DNA of 64,000 nucleotides from NCBI RefSeq assembly GCF_009708175.1, contig NZ_WMBB01000004.1:124001-188000 (forward strand), written 5' to 3'. Numbering within the stretch: the first letter of the stretch is position 1; each line of letters starts with the position of its first letter. The position numbers were made by a program, and so were the translations under genes. Shown piece by piece: positions 1-8,757 of the stretch. This stretch comes from Nocardia aurantiaca. GTDB lineage: Bacteria; Actinomycetota; Actinomycetes; Mycobacteriales; Mycobacteriaceae. The notes under the pieces are model-generated. The model had not been told where the DNA came from, did not search any database, and saw only the letters and a program-made list of their open reading frames with translations.

Positions 1-1274
1 GGCGTGACGAGGAAATACGACGCGGCGAGCTTGATTTCCTTCGGGGTGATCTTCTTGCCCAGGTACTCCGGGGTGCGGCCGACCATCAGACCGGCGATGA
101 ACACCGTGATGACCGCGAGGATCAGCATGCCGTACAGGCCCGACCCGGTACCACCGGGCGCGACCTCACCGAGCTGCATGTTGAACATGGTCATCATGCC
201 GCCGAGGCTGGTGTAGGAATCGTGCGCCGAGTCCACCGCACCGGTCGAGGTGAGCGTGGTCGCGGTGGCGAAGGTCGCCGAATTCGACACGCCGAAACGG
301 GTTTCCACACCCTCCATGGACGCGCCGATGGCGGACGGAACCGTACCGTGATGCTGCAACTGGAAGAGGTTCATGACGGTGACGCTGAGGATGGCCAGGG
401 TCGCCATGACGGCGGCGATGGCCACGCCCTGTTTCTTCGAGCCGACCATGCGGCCGAAGGTGCGCGGCAGCGAGAAGCTGATCACCAGCAGCAGGAAGAT
501 CTCGACCCAGTTGGTCCACGCGGTCGGGTTCTCGAACGGGTGCGAGGAGTTCACGTTGTAGAAGCCGCCACCGTTGGTGCCCAGCTCCTTGATGGTCTCC
601 TGGCTGGCGACGAGTCCGCCCGGCAGGGTTTGCGAACCGGTGTTGCCCGCGGTCGTCGCGACCTGGTCGTAGACGTGCAGGTTCTGAATGACGCCGCCCG
701 CGACCAGCACGATCGCGAAGACGATGGCGAACGGCAGCAGGATGCGGGTGGTTCCCCTCACAAGATCCACCCAGAAGTTGCCGAGTTCGCCCGTGCGGCG
801 ACGGGCGAAGCCGCGCACCAGTGCGACCGCCACGGCCATGCCCACGGCGGCGGAGACGAAGTTCTGCACGCCCAGGCCCACGGCCTGCACGAGGTGGCCC
901 ATCGTCGATTCACCGGCGTAGTTCTGCCAGTTCGTGTTGGTGACGAAGCTGATGGCGGTGTTCCACGCCAGATCCGCGGTCATCTTGGTGCCCGGATCGT
1001 TCAGGTGCAACGGCAGTTTGCCCTGAATCAGCTGCAGGAAGAACAGGAACAGCACGCTGATGGCCGAGAAGGCCAGCACGCTGCGGGCGTAGACGGCCCA
1101 CGTCATCTCGACGCCCGGCTGCACGCCGATCAGCCGATAGATGCCTTTTTCGGCCTTGGAGTGTTTCTCGCTGCTGTAAACGCGGTACATGTAGTCGCCC
1201 AGTGGCACATGCACCGCGGCCAGCGCGGCGACCAGGGATACCGCGAACAGAATCCCGGCTGTTGTCGTGCTCAC
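1..1274 (-). CDS. kdpA: Potassium-transporting ATPase subunit KdpA (3' part outside window)
   Basis: KdpA is the K+-translocating, channel-like subunit of the high-affinity KdpFABC P-type ATPase in the plasma membrane. About 424 codons are visible on the minus strand, out of roughly 550-560 usual for the family; the rest lies left of base 1. The frame shows the family's selectivity-type segments [13 protein letters not shown] and [19 protein letters not shown], plus many hydrophobic stretches, starting with [18 protein letters not shown]. The start is GTG at 1274, directly after the kdpF stop codon (TGA at 1277-1275), so the two are translationally coupled. kdpB and kdpC are expected beyond the edge. 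Expression is presumably controlled by KdpDE, encoded at 3836-7050. Identification is firm. Confidence 0.95.
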   Translation of the reverse strand, partial: MSTTTAGILFAVSLVAALAAVHVPLGDYMYRVYSSEKHSKAEKGIYRLIGVQPGVEMTWAVYARSVLAFSAISVLFLFFLQLIQGKLPLHLNDPGTKMTADLAWNTAISFVTNTNWQNYAGESTMGHLVQAVGLGVQNFVSAAVGMAVAVALVRGFARRRTGELGNFWVDLVRGTTRILLPFAIVFAIVLVAGGVIQNLHVYDQVATTAGNTGSQTLPGGLVASQETIKELGTNGGGFYNVNSSHPFENPTAWTNWVEIFLLLVISFSLPRTFGRMVGSKKQGVAIAAVMATLAILSVTVMNLFQLQHHGTVPSAIGASMEGVETRFGVSNSATFATATTLTSTGAVDSAHDSYTSLGGMMTMFNMQLGEVAPGGTGSGLYGMLILAVITVFIAGLMVGRTPEYLGKKITPKEIKLAASYFLVT

Positions 1275-1361
1275 TCAGAACCTCTCCGGATACAACAGCG
1301 CCGCCACCAGATAGATGGCGATGCCGACGGCCAGAACCAGACCGATAATGTTCTGCGTCAC
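1275..1361 (-). CDS. kdpF: KdpF, small subunit of the Kdp ATPase
   Basis: This is a 28-residue single-span membrane peptide (MTQNIIGLVLAVGIAIYLVA then ALLYPERF). The ending YPERF is characteristic of KdpF, the small subunit that stabilises the KdpFABC complex. The start is GTG at 1361. It overlaps the stop of the 27-codon ORF upstream by the four bases GTGA, and its own stop abuts the kdpA start, so the three frames read as one coupled unit. It is shorter than most ORF finders report. Identification rests on length, the single hydrophobic span, the C-terminal motif and its position before kdpA. Confidence 0.92.
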   Translation of the reverse strand: MTQNIIGLVLAVGIAIYLVAALLYPERF

Positions 1362-1441
1362 AGCCGTTCCACCCCGCGTTGGATCAGGCCGAACAGGGCG
1401 AAGATCGCCACCGTCAGCACGGTGAACACCACGACAGACAT
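1358..1441 (-). CDS. 27-residue single-span membrane peptide upstream of kdpF
   Basis: ATG at 1441 opens a 27-codon frame: MSVVVFTVLTVAIFALFGLI followed by QRGVERL. It is one hydrophobic helix with a short basic/acidic tail. A purine-rich AGAGAGG (about 1451-1457) lies ten bases upstream as a ribosome binding site. Its stop overlaps the kdpF GTG start (GTGA), which argues that it is translated. Similar mini-proteins ending in G-V/A-E-K/R-L precede kdpF in other actinobacteria, as far as I recall. It could be an extra Kdp accessory subunit or a coupling leader peptide; no function can be assigned from sequence. Confidence 0.7.
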   Translation of the reverse strand: MSVVVFTVLTVAIFALFGLIQRGVERL

Positions 1442-1625
1442 GTCTCGAAACCTCTCTACTTACGGGCACGTCCTGAGACGCGCCGGAGTGAGTCAAGCGC
1501 CCGAGCAGCCCAACTTCGAGGTCCTTTACGTCTTCTTAGCGTCCCAAACGGCCGCATTGACGCTCCACTTACAGGCTCGCGTGGCGTGTCGCACAGATAT
1601 CGTCGGCATCCCTTCCAAATCCATC

Positions 1626-1640
1626 AAGAAACCGTCAGGA
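1626..1640. repeat. 15-bp repeat, copy 1, upstream of the kdpF-kdpA operon
   Basis: The 15-mer AAGAAACCGTCAGGA occurs here and again, identical, at 3578-3592. This copy lies about 185 bp upstream of the first ORF of the minus-strand kdp operon. Relative to that operon and to the minus-strand kinase gene, both copies have the same orientation. A perfect 15-mer found twice, only in kdp-locus control regions, suggests a shared regulator site (KdpE would be the obvious candidate) or a shared promoter element. That function is inferred. Confidence 0.55.
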
Positions 1641-1666
1641 CCTGGCATTTCACGGCCGCCGGCACG

Positions 1667-1697
1667 AAAAAGCCCCGGAGCGCGTGCACTCCGGGGC
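1667..1697 (-). terminator. Rho-independent terminator of the Ser/Thr kinase gene
   Basis: GCCCCGGAG (1672-1680) pairs with CTCCGGGGC (1689-1697) around an 8-nt loop. Read on the minus strand it is followed by a short T run (bases 1671-1667). It lies 18 bp beyond the kinase stop codon and separates that gene from the kdpF promoter region. Confidence 0.8.
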
Positions 1698-1714
1698 GGG
1701 TAGACGGGCCTGGA

Positions 1715-3457
1715 TCAGCGGGGGTAGGTGCGGACGATCGTGCCGTCCAAGCCCGCGGCCAGATAGGCGCTGCCACCGTAGTCGTCGGAAAGGTAGACCA
1801 GGAGGGTGGGCTGGTGGTTGTTGAAGGTCCAGGCCGGGTTGACGGTGACGTAGCGCATGGTCGGGTTGGGGACGTTGAGTTGCTGGGCGGCCGCGGTGAA
1901 GAGCCCCGGGAGCAGGTCCCAGTTGATCGAGCCGAGGTCGATGGTGGGGTCGGTCAATTGGCCACCCGCGCCCTCTCGCTTGGCTGTGCCGTCACGGTAG
2001 GTGAACTCGTCGTAGAGCTTGGGCTGGCCCTGGACGGGGGCGCCGGTCCGGACGTAGCTGGGATAGATCGTGGTCTCGGTGAATTGTTTTCCGCCGGTAA
2101 CCTTTTCGAGGGCGGAGACGGCCTTGCGTGCGCCGTCGGGGGTCAGCAGGTCGGATTTGCCGTCGGCCTTGACTGTGCTGGGGGCGATGACCGTGGGCGG
2201 TATGACTCCGGACGGCGTGATGCCGCCGGGCTGAACCGGGCCGGTCGGCAGGCTCGATGGGTTTTGACCGCCGGACGAGGAGGGCCACAGCGCGATGGCC
2301 GCGGCCGCGGCGACGGCGAGGACGACCGCCACGCCCGCGAGGATCAATGGACGCGGATTGCGTTGCGGCGCAGCGGGAACCGGATCCGGTGAGATCTGCG
2401 GGAACGGCTGGGGCGCGGTGAATCCCTGGGGCTGTCCGACTGTCGCGAACCCCGGCGGCGGCGTGATCGCGAACGGCTGGGGCTGCGGCACCGTCGAGAA
2501 TGCCTGCGGCTGCGGCGTCGGCGTGGGCGCGAAGTCCTGCGGCCGCGAGGTCGTCTGGAATCCCCCGAGGTGCGGGGTCGGCGCGAAGTCCTGCGGCGAG
2601 GTCACCGTGCGGTGCGAGCCCGAAGGCTGTGGGAACGCGGGCGGTTCCAACGGGAGGTCGGCGGTCGCGGTCACCTGCGCGAGCATGCGGTCGACCTGGT
2701 CGGCGGGTGGCCGGTGGCCCGGGTTCGGGACCAGGAGGGCCTGCAGGACCGGGGTCAGGGGACCCGCCTGCCGCGGGGAGGGGACCGCGCCCATCAGGAC
2801 GGCCGCCAGGGTGGCGACATCGGTGTCACGGCGCATGGGCTGGTAGCCCTCGACCGCGGCGAACAGCACCAGGCCCAGGGACCAGAGGTCCGAGGCCGGA
2901 TTACCCTCATGGCCCTGGAGACGTTCGGGGGCGACGTAGGGCAGGGAGCCGACGACGCTGCCGGTGGAGGTGAGGCCGGTCAGGTCGTTGACGGCGGCGA
3001 TGCCGAAGTCGGTGAGCACGGGGGAACCGTCGGTGCGCAGCAACACATTCGGCGGCTTTACATCGCGGTGCAGGACGCCGACCGCGTGGGCGGCGCGCAG
3101 TCCGGCGAGGATGCCGCGCCCGACCCAGGCCGCCCGCGCCGGTGACATCGGCCCCTGGTCCAGCCGGTCCGCGAGCGATCCACCCGCGACCAGTTCCATG
3201 ACGATCCACGGATGCTTCTCGGCGGGCGTGTCCACGATGTGGTGGATGGCCACCACATTCGGGTGCGTGATCCGGGCCAGCGCCCGCGCCTCCCGCAGCA
3301 CCCGCTCACGCTGCACTTCCGCGGATCCCGCATCGCCCTCGGCGCGCACCTCCTTCAGCGCCACCTCGCGATGCAGCGCGATGTCGTACGCGCGCCACAC
3401 CGTGCCCATACCGCCGCTGCCGAGAGGTTCGATCAACTCGAAACGCCCGTCGACCAT
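1715..3457 (-). CDS. Transmembrane serine/threonine protein kinase between the two kdp operons
   Basis: This is an STPK of about 580 residues. The N-terminal kinase domain shows the glycine loop LGSGGMGTVWRAYD, the lysine motif REVALKEV, the catalytic loop GVLHRDVKPPNVLL and TDFGIAAV (DFG), so it looks active. It is followed by a Pro/Gln-rich juxtamembrane linker with repeated PQ(D/A/P)F motifs, one transmembrane helix (LILAGVAVVLAVAAAAAIAL, near residue 370) and a C-terminal extracellular domain of about 190 residues without PASTA repeats. The start is uncertain: ATG at 3457 (MVDGRFELIEPLG) fits the family N-terminus, but in-frame GTG at 3475 or an upstream start at 3547 are possible. The gene lies tail to head with kdpF and divergent from kdpD, so it splits a kdp locus that is usually contiguous. 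The substrate is unknown. Confidence 0.9.
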   Translation of the reverse strand: MVDGRFELIEPLGSGGMGTVWRAYDIALHREVALKEVRAEGDAGSAEVQRERVLREARALARITHPNVVAIHHIVDTPAEKHPWIVMELVAGGSLADRLDQGPMSPARAAWVGRGILAGLRAAHAVGVLHRDVKPPNVLLRTDGSPVLTDFGIAAVNDLTGLTSTGSVVGSLPYVAPERLQGHEGNPASDLWSLGLVLFAAVEGYQPMRRDTDVATLAAVLMGAVPSPRQAGPLTPVLQALLVPNPGHRPPADQVDRMLAQVTATADLPLEPPAFPQPSGSHRTVTSPQDFAPTPHLGGFQTTSRPQDFAPTPTPQPQAFSTVPQPQPFAITPPPGFATVGQPQGFTAPQPFPQISPDPVPAAPQRNPRPLILAGVAVVLAVAAAAAIALWPSSSGGQNPSSLPTGPVQPGGITPSGVIPPTVIAPSTVKADGKSDLLTPDGARKAVSALEKVTGGKQFTETTIYPSYVRTGAPVQGQPKLYDEFTYRDGTAKREGAGGQLTDPTIDLGSINWDLLPGLFTAAAQQLNVPNPTMRYVTVNPAWTFNNHQPTLLVYLSDDYGGSAYLAAGLDGTIVRTYPR

Positions 3458-3577
3458 TGCCCGCCCGGAATTCACGGACGACAGCTTAGGGTCGCCACAC
3501 CACCGACGCGAGATCTCGTACTGGCCAGTCTGCTTCAACCCGCTCAAATGGTGTCAACAACGCCGGACACGACCGTA

Positions 3578-3592
3578 AAGAAACCGTCAGGA
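3578..3592. repeat. 15-bp repeat, copy 2, between the kinase gene and kdpD
   Basis: This is the second perfect copy of AAGAAACCGTCAGGA (first at 1626-1640). It lies in the divergent region between the minus-strand kinase (start about 3457) and the plus-strand small ORF/kdpDE unit (start 3687). It may control either or both; see the finding on the split kdp locus. Confidence 0.55.
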
Positions 3593-3686
3593 TCGTCGGC
3601 CTGACCAGCATCGGAGGTATGAAGTGGGGAGCCCGTCCGCCCAGGAACGCGCGGCCGGATCACACCTCGAAATGTAAGGAGAAGCC

Positions 3687-3839
3687 GTGCCGCCCATCGC
3701 CGTCACCCTGATGGTGATCTTCGGGTTCATCGGTTGCGCGTTGGTCTTGCGCGTCCTGGCCGCCGACGAAGCCACCCGCGAACCCGTCCGCACGCCGCAG
3801 CAGGGCTTCCGCGCACCTCGCGCGATGATGGACGAGTGA
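3687..3839 (+). CDS. 50-residue membrane peptide translationally coupled to kdpD
   Basis: GTG at 3687 follows the ribosome binding site AAGGAG (3676-3681). It opens a 50-residue frame starting MPPIAVTLMVIFGFIGCALV, a single membrane helix, then a hydrophilic tail ending APRAMMDE. Its stop TGA (3837-3839) overlaps the kdpD start GTG (3836-3838). The much better ribosome binding site here than at kdpD suggests kdpD translation depends on this ORF. I do not recognise the protein. It may be a small sensor accessory or just a coupling leader. It is easily missed because it is short and uses GTG. Confidence 0.65.
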   Translation: MPPIAVTLMVIFGFIGCALVLRVLAADEATREPVRTPQQGFRAPRAMMDE

Positions 3840-6352
3840 AACGCGGCCAGCTACGCATCTACCTCGGCGCGGCCCCCGGCGTGGGCAAGACCTACTCGAT
3901 GCTCGCCGAAGCGCATCGGCGGCTGGAGCGCGGGCGCGATGTGGTGGCCGCGGTCGTGGAGACCCACGGCCGGAGCAGGACAGCGGAGCTGCTCTCCGGA
4001 ATCGAGCGCATCCCGCCGAAGATGATCGAGTACCGCGGCACCACCATGGCCGAACTGGATGTGGACGCCGTGCTGCGGCGGCGCCCGGCGGTGGTATTGG
4101 TCGACGAGCTGGCGCACACCAATGTGCCCGGCAGCAGGCACGAGAAGCGCTGGCAGGACGTGCAGGAGCTGCTGGACGCGGGCATCGATGTGGTCTCCAC
4201 GGTCAATGTGCAGCACCTGGAGAGCCTCAACGACGTGGTCGAGCAGATCACGGGCGTGACGCAGCGAGAAACCGTGCCGGACTGGGTGGTTCGCGCCGCC
4301 GACCAGGTGGAGCTGGTGGACATCACCCCGGAAGCCCTGCGCCGCCGGATGTCCCACGGCAATGTCTACGCCGCCGAGAAGGTGGACGCGGCCCTGCGCA
4401 ACTATTTCCGCACGGGCAATCTGACCGCGCTGCGCGAGCTGGCGCTGCTGTGGCTGGCCGATCAGGTCGACGCCGCGCTCGCCAAATACCGTGCCGACCA
4501 CAAGATCACCACTACCTGGGAGGCGCGCGAGCGCGTCGTGGTGGCGGTGACCGGCGGCCCCGAATCGGAGACCATCGTGCGGCGCGCCAGCCGCATCGCC
4601 GCCAAATCCAGCGCCGAACTGATCGTGGTGCACATCGTGCGCGGTGACGGACTGGCCGGGGTGTCGGCGCAGCGGCTCAACCGCCTGCGCGACCTCGCGA
4701 CCAGTCTGGACGCCAGCCTGCACACCGTCACCGGTGAGGACGTGCCGACGGCACTACTGGATTTCGCGCGCCAGGTCAATGCCACCCAGCTGGTGCTGGG
4801 CACCTCCCGGCGCTCGCGCTGGGCGCGCATGCTCGACGAGGGCATCGGCGCTACCGTGGTGCAGGAATCCGGCAAGATCGACGTACACATGGTGACCCAC
4901 GAGGAATCCAACAAGGGCGGCTTCCGCTGGTCCTCGCTGACGCGGCGGGAACGCAAGGTCGGCTCCTGGTCGGCCGCGTTCATCGTGCCGTCGCTGATCT
5001 GTGCCGTCATCTACTTCTGGCTCGACCGCTTCCTGGACCTCAGCGGCGAGAGCGCCCTGTTCTTCATCGGCGTCATCGCGGTCTCGCTGCTCGGTGGCGT
5101 GGCCCCGGCGGCGCTGTCCGCGATCCTGTCGGGCGTCCTGCTGAACTGGTTCTTCACCGACCCCCGCTACAGCCTCACCATCGCCCAGCTGGACAACTTC
5201 CTCACCATCGTGGTGCTGCTGCTGGTGGCGGTCGCGGTAGCGGCCCTGGTGGACGTCGCCGCCAACCGAACATTGGAGGCGCGCAAGGCATCTCGCCAGG
5301 CCGAGCTGCTGACGCTGTTCGCGGGCTCGGTGCTGCACGGCGCGGACCTGCCCGGTCTGCTCGAGCGCGCCCGCGAGACCTACGGCCAGGACGCGGTCAG
5401 CCTGGTCACGGACGACGAGGTCATCGCGTCGGTGGGCGACCACCCGCCGACGAAGGTCGGCGACGCCGAAACCGCGTTGGAGGCAGGCGATGACATGCAC
5501 TGGCTGCTGCTGCGCGGGCGTCCCGTGACCTCCGGGGACCGCCTGGTGCTGGGCGCGGTCGCGAATCAGGCGGCCGGGCTGGTGCAGCAGAAGCAGTTGC
5601 AGGAGGAGGCCGGCGCCGCCCAGGCGGTCATGGAGGCCGACAAACTGCGCCGCGCCCTGCTCTCGGCGGTCAGCCACGACCTGCGCACCCCGCTGGCCGC
5701 GGCCAAGGCGGCGGTGTCCAGTCTGCGCAGCGACGATGTGGAGTTCTCCCCCGAGGACACCGCCGAATTGCTGGAGACCATCGAGGAATCCGTGGATCAG
5801 CTGACCGCGCTGGTCGGCAATCTGCTGGACTCCTCACGCCTGGCCGTCGGCGTGATCAAGCCGCAGGTGCGCAAGGTCTACCTGGACGAGGTGGTGCACC
5901 ACGCGCTCATGGGCATGGGCACCCGCGGCATGCGCCGCACCACCATGGACCGGGTGAAGGTGGAGGTCGACACCATCTCGGTGCGCGCCGATCCCGGTCT
6001 GCTGGAACGGGTCCTGGCCAATCTCATCGACAATGCCGCCCGCTACTCCCCCCGGGACTCGATGGTGCGGGTGGCCGCCGAGCGGGTCGGGAAGCGAGTC
6101 GCCATCACGGTGGTCGATACTGGTCCGGGCGTACCGACCGGCCTCGAGGATCAGCTCTTCGAGCCCTTCCAGCGGCTCGGCGACCGCGACACCTCCACGG
6201 GCGTGGGTCTGGGCCTCTCGGTGGTGCGCGGTTTCGTGGACGCCATGGGTGGCACCGTGCACGCGGAGCCCACCCCCGGCGGCGGTTTGACCATGGTGAT
6301 CGATCTGCCCGGGGGCGAGGACTCCGCGGGCCCGGAAGAGGAGAACGGGTGA
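3836..6352 (+). CDS. kdpD: Sensor histidine kinase KdpD
   Basis: KdpD is the membrane sensor kinase/phosphatase that reports K+ limitation to KdpE. The frame from GTG 3836 gives 838 residues, beginning MKRGQLRIYLGAAPGVGKTY. In order: the KdpD domain with Walker A (GAAPGVGKTY) and Walker B-like segment (PAVVLVDELAHTN); a USP-like domain; four closely spaced membrane helices (DUF4118, about residues 380-490); a GAF-like region; the HisKA motif SAVSHDLRTPLAA with phospho-acceptor His at about residue 614; and an ATPase with N box ANLIDNAARYSP and glycine boxes. An in-frame ATG at 3734 exists, but the GTG fits the family N-terminus and the overlap with the preceding small ORF. kdpE overlaps its stop by four bases. 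Confidence 0.95.
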   Translation: MKRGQLRIYLGAAPGVGKTYSMLAEAHRRLERGRDVVAAVVETHGRSRTAELLSGIERIPPKMIEYRGTTMAELDVDAVLRRRPAVVLVDELAHTNVPGSRHEKRWQDVQELLDAGIDVVSTVNVQHLESLNDVVEQITGVTQRETVPDWVVRAADQVELVDITPEALRRRMSHGNVYAAEKVDAALRNYFRTGNLTALRELALLWLADQVDAALAKYRADHKITTTWEARERVVVAVTGGPESETIVRRASRIAAKSSAELIVVHIVRGDGLAGVSAQRLNRLRDLATSLDASLHTVTGEDVPTALLDFARQVNATQLVLGTSRRSRWARMLDEGIGATVVQESGKIDVHMVTHEESNKGGFRWSSLTRRERKVGSWSAAFIVPSLICAVIYFWLDRFLDLSGESALFFIGVIAVSLLGGVAPAALSAILSGVLLNWFFTDPRYSLTIAQLDNFLTIVVLLLVAVAVAALVDVAANRTLEARKASRQAELLTLFAGSVLHGADLPGLLERARETYGQDAVSLVTDDEVIASVGDHPPTKVGDAETALEAGDDMHWLLLRGRPVTSGDRLVLGAVANQAAGLVQQKQLQEEAGAAQAVMEADKLRRALLSAVSHDLRTPLAAAKAAVSSLRSDDVEFSPEDTAELLETIEESVDQLTALVGNLLDSSRLAVGVIKPQVRKVYLDEVVHHALMGMGTRGMRRTTMDRVKVEVDTISVRADPGLLERVLANLIDNAARYSPRDSMVRVAAERVGKRVAITVVDTGPGVPTGLEDQLFEPFQRLGDRDTSTGVGLGLSVVRGFVDAMGGTVHAEPTPGGGLTMVIDLPGGEDSAGPEEENG

Positions 6353-7050
6353 CGAACGCGGCGCCGGCGCCGACCGCAGTGCTCGTGGTCGATGACGAAC
6401 CACAGATCCTGCGCGCTCTGCGCATCAATCTGTCGGTGCGCGGCTACGAGGTGACCACCGCGTCCAATGGCGCCGCGGCCCTGCGCGCGGCCGCCGAGAA
6501 GCACCCCGACGTCATCATTCTCGATCTCGGCCTGCCCGATATGGACGGCATCGAGGTGCTCGCCGGTTTGCGCGGCTGGTCCACCGCCCCCGTCATCGTG
6601 CTCTCCGCCCGCACCGATTCCTCGGACAAGGTGGAGGCCCTCGACGCGGGCGCCGACGACTACGTCACCAAGCCCTTCGGCATGGACGAGCTCCTCGCCC
6701 GCCTGCGCGCCGCCGTGCGCCGCTCGGCGCATACGGCCGACGCCGCCGAGCCGGTCATCGAAACCGACTCCTTCACAGTCGATCTCGCGGCGAAGAAGGT
6801 GACCCGCCACGGCCATGACGTGCACCTGACCCCGACCGAGTGGGGGGTGCTGGAAATGCTGGTCCGCAATCGCGGCAAACTGGTCGGCCGCCGCGAACTC
6901 CTGCGCGAGGTCTGGGGTCCGTCGTACGCCACCGAAACCCACTATCTGCGTGTGTATCTCGCCCAACTGCGCCGCAAACTCGAGGACGACCCCTCACAGC
7001 CCAAGCACCTGCTCACCGAGGCGGGCATGGGCTACCGTTTCCAGTCCTAG
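6349..7050 (+). CDS. kdpE: Response regulator KdpE
   Basis: KdpE is an OmpR/PhoB-type DNA-binding response regulator of 233 residues. The receiver domain has the acidic pair VLVVDDEP (Asp15, Asp16), phospho-acceptor Asp59 in VIILDLGLPDMDG, and the lysine motif DDYVTKPFG. The C-terminal winged helix ends in the typical RVYLAQLRRKLEDD and GMGYRF. The GTG start overlaps the kdpD stop (GTGA), so the pair is co-translated. The expected target is the kdpFABC promoter region at about 1442-1666. Identification is firm. Confidence 0.95.
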   Translation: MTNAAPAPTAVLVVDDEPQILRALRINLSVRGYEVTTASNGAAALRAAAEKHPDVIILDLGLPDMDGIEVLAGLRGWSTAPVIVLSARTDSSDKVEALDAGADDYVTKPFGMDELLARLRAAVRRSAHTADAAEPVIETDSFTVDLAAKKVTRHGHDVHLTPTEWGVLEMLVRNRGKLVGRRELLREVWGPSYATETHYLRVYLAQLRRKLEDDPSQPKHLLTEAGMGYRFQS

Positions 7051-7061
7051 TCGGCGCAAAA

Positions 7062-7121
7062 GATCAGGAAGCCCTCACCGCGTGGAATCGGACAGCATTC
7101 CGCGCTGAGAGCTCCCTGATC
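7062..7121. terminator. Long imperfect hairpin between the convergent kdpE and phosphodiesterase genes
   Basis: GATCAGG (7062-7068) can pair with CCTGATC (7115-7121), with a weaker inner pairing around GGAAT/ATTCC. It sits in the 84-bp gap between two convergent genes, where a bidirectional terminator would be expected. There is no clear T run, so the call is tentative. Confidence 0.4.
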
Positions 7122-7134
7122 CGAGACGGACCAC

Positions 7135-8757
7135 TCAGCTCGGCAGGATCGCCGTGTGCTCGGATTTCACGGCGTCGAGTTTCTGGGGGTCCAGGCCGAG
7201 GCGGTCGAGAATGGTGGGAGCCACCTGGGTCATGGAAACCTGCTCGGACACACTGTGCTTCGCGATACCCGAGCCCACGACCAGCAGCGGGACGTGCCGG
7301 TCCTCGGGGCTGGAGCCGCCATGCTCGGCGATCTTGGACTTGCCGGCGGTGTAGACCGTGCCGACGGTGCCCGCGAAGATGTCCGGCACGCGGGTGTCAT
7401 TCGCGTCCGCGCCGAAGTACGTGGCGGCGTCCGCACCCGCGTAAACCTGGCCGGTGTCCACACCGGACGCGGTGAACGGCTTCGGGTTGCCATTGATGTC
7501 GGTGCCGGTTCCGTTGGCCTCCAGCAGCTTTCGCTTCGCGAAGGCGGTCGCGTCCGGCGACCGGTCGGCCAGCCACCACAGGATGGCGGCGTCGTCGATG
7601 GAGTGCGCGATCAGCTTCGGGGTCTGGGGGTGGGTGGCCGCCCACTCCTTGTTGATCGAATCGATGATCGGCTTGTCGTCGACACGGGTCAAAGCGTCCG
7701 GCCTGATCGGGGACTGGCCGTGCTTGGCGGTCACCACGATGGTGGTCTTGTCGGTCAGGCCCGCCTGGTCCAGGGCGGCGACGAAACGGCCGATCTGCTG
7801 GTCCACGAAGTCCAGCGAAGCCGACAGCAGCGCACCGGGTTTGCCGTCGACCGAGTAGCCCTTGGACGCGGGCAGCTTCTGGCTCACCGACACGGCCTGG
7901 AAGTTCATACCGAACACCGCGGGCACGCCGACCTGTTTCGCGCCCGAGTGGTCCTTGCCCTTGATCTCGTTGACGATGGCGTCGGCCTTGTAGGTGTCAT
8001 AACGCTTGGTCTGGTCCGCGTCCTTGGTCCAGGCGTCACCCTTGGGCGATTTGCTGTCGATCTCCGGGGTGAACAGGTCGTCGATCGAGTGGCCGCCCCT
8101 GCCATTCATGACCTGGTACGCCGGGTGCTTGTCCGCCCACGCGGTGCGCTGACCGGCCTCGTGCACCACCGAGAAGATGGTGTTCACCTTCAGGTAGTCC
8201 GACGGCGAAATCGGCTTGCAGGTGGCGGGATCCACGGGCAGCTTGGCCGGATCGAGCACGCTGCTCGGGTCGTCGGTCATGGCCATGACGCCGTCCGGCA
8301 GGCCGGACAGGCCCTGGCCGCCGTCGAGTTCGTCGGTGTTCTTGTCGATCTCCTCGGTCAGCGGGACCTGCGCGCCCTTCTTGGCGGTGGCGCAGTCCTT
8401 GGTGCCCGCCGGGAGCAGGTCCCGGGCCCAGGTGTCGTCGTAGTAGACACCAGTGGTCTTCGGGCTGCCGCCGGTGATCATGGCGACCGTGCCCGGGAAC
8501 GAGTCGGCCGGGGTCAGCACCCGCGCATCCGTGTACTGCGCGCCGCGGGCCACCAGCTTGGCGAGCGCCGAATCCTGGTGCGCCGCCACATAGTCGGCGA
8601 GATCCGACTGATGCATGCCGTCGATCGACAACAGCAGCACATGCTGGTCGCGCTGCTGCGAACCCCCGCTGTTGCCACAGCCGGCGACCGCCAGCCCCAT
8701 CACCGCACACGCCCCGGCCGCGGCCAGCCGGTAACCCATCCTGCGCACCTTGCTCAA
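7135..8757 (-). CDS. Lipoprotein of the alkaline phosphatase / type I phosphodiesterase superfamily
   Basis: This is a predicted exported lipoprotein of up to 540 residues. The N-terminus has basic residues, a hydrophobic stretch and the lipobox LAVAGC. The mature part begins with the metal-binding motif HVLLLSIDGMH and TPADSFPGTVAMITGG, with the nucleophile region typical of nucleotide pyrophosphatase/phosphodiesterases. Later VVTAKHGQSP and the C-terminal AEHGGSSPEDRHVPLLVV supply further metal ligands of the superfamily. It should hydrolyse a phosphoester or phosphodiester outside the membrane; the substrate is unknown. The start is either TTG 8757 (AGGAAACGGAG just upstream) or GTG 8745. 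It ends tail to tail with kdpE. Confidence 0.85.
   Translation of the reverse strand: MSKVRRMGYRLAAAGACAVMGLAVAGCGNSGGSQQRDQHVLLLSIDGMHQSDLADYVAAHQDSALAKLVARGAQYTDARVLTPADSFPGTVAMITGGSPKTTGVYYDDTWARDLLPAGTKDCATAKKGAQVPLTEEIDKNTDELDGGQGLSGLPDGVMAMTDDPSSVLDPAKLPVDPATCKPISPSDYLKVNTIFSVVHEAGQRTAWADKHPAYQVMNGRGGHSIDDLFTPEIDSKSPKGDAWTKDADQTKRYDTYKADAIVNEIKGKDHSGAKQVGVPAVFGMNFQAVSVSQKLPASKGYSVDGKPGALLSASLDFVDQQIGRFVAALDQAGLTDKTTIVVTAKHGQSPIRPDALTRVDDKPIIDSINKEWAATHPQTPKLIAHSIDDAAILWWLADRSPDATAFAKRKLLEANGTGTDINGNPKPFTASGVDTGQVYAGADAATYFGADANDTRVPDIFAGTVGTVYTAGKSKIAEHGGSSPEDRHVPLLVVGSGIAKHSVSEQVSMTQVAPTILDRLGLDPQKLDAVKSEHTAILPS

Noticed and set aside
1442..1666. c-di-AMP (ydaO) riboswitch before the kdp operon
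   Set aside because: The region is long enough, but I could not find the conserved ydaO core sequence on the minus strand.
222..1703. Long open frame on the plus strand opposite kdpA
   Set aside because: High GC keeps the opposite strand open; the translation is Arg/Gly/His-rich with no fold, while the minus strand encodes clear KdpA.
3734..3835. Earlier ATG for kdpD
   Set aside because: It would add 34 unmatched residues and overlap the well-supported small membrane ORF; GTG 3836 fits the KdpD N-terminus.
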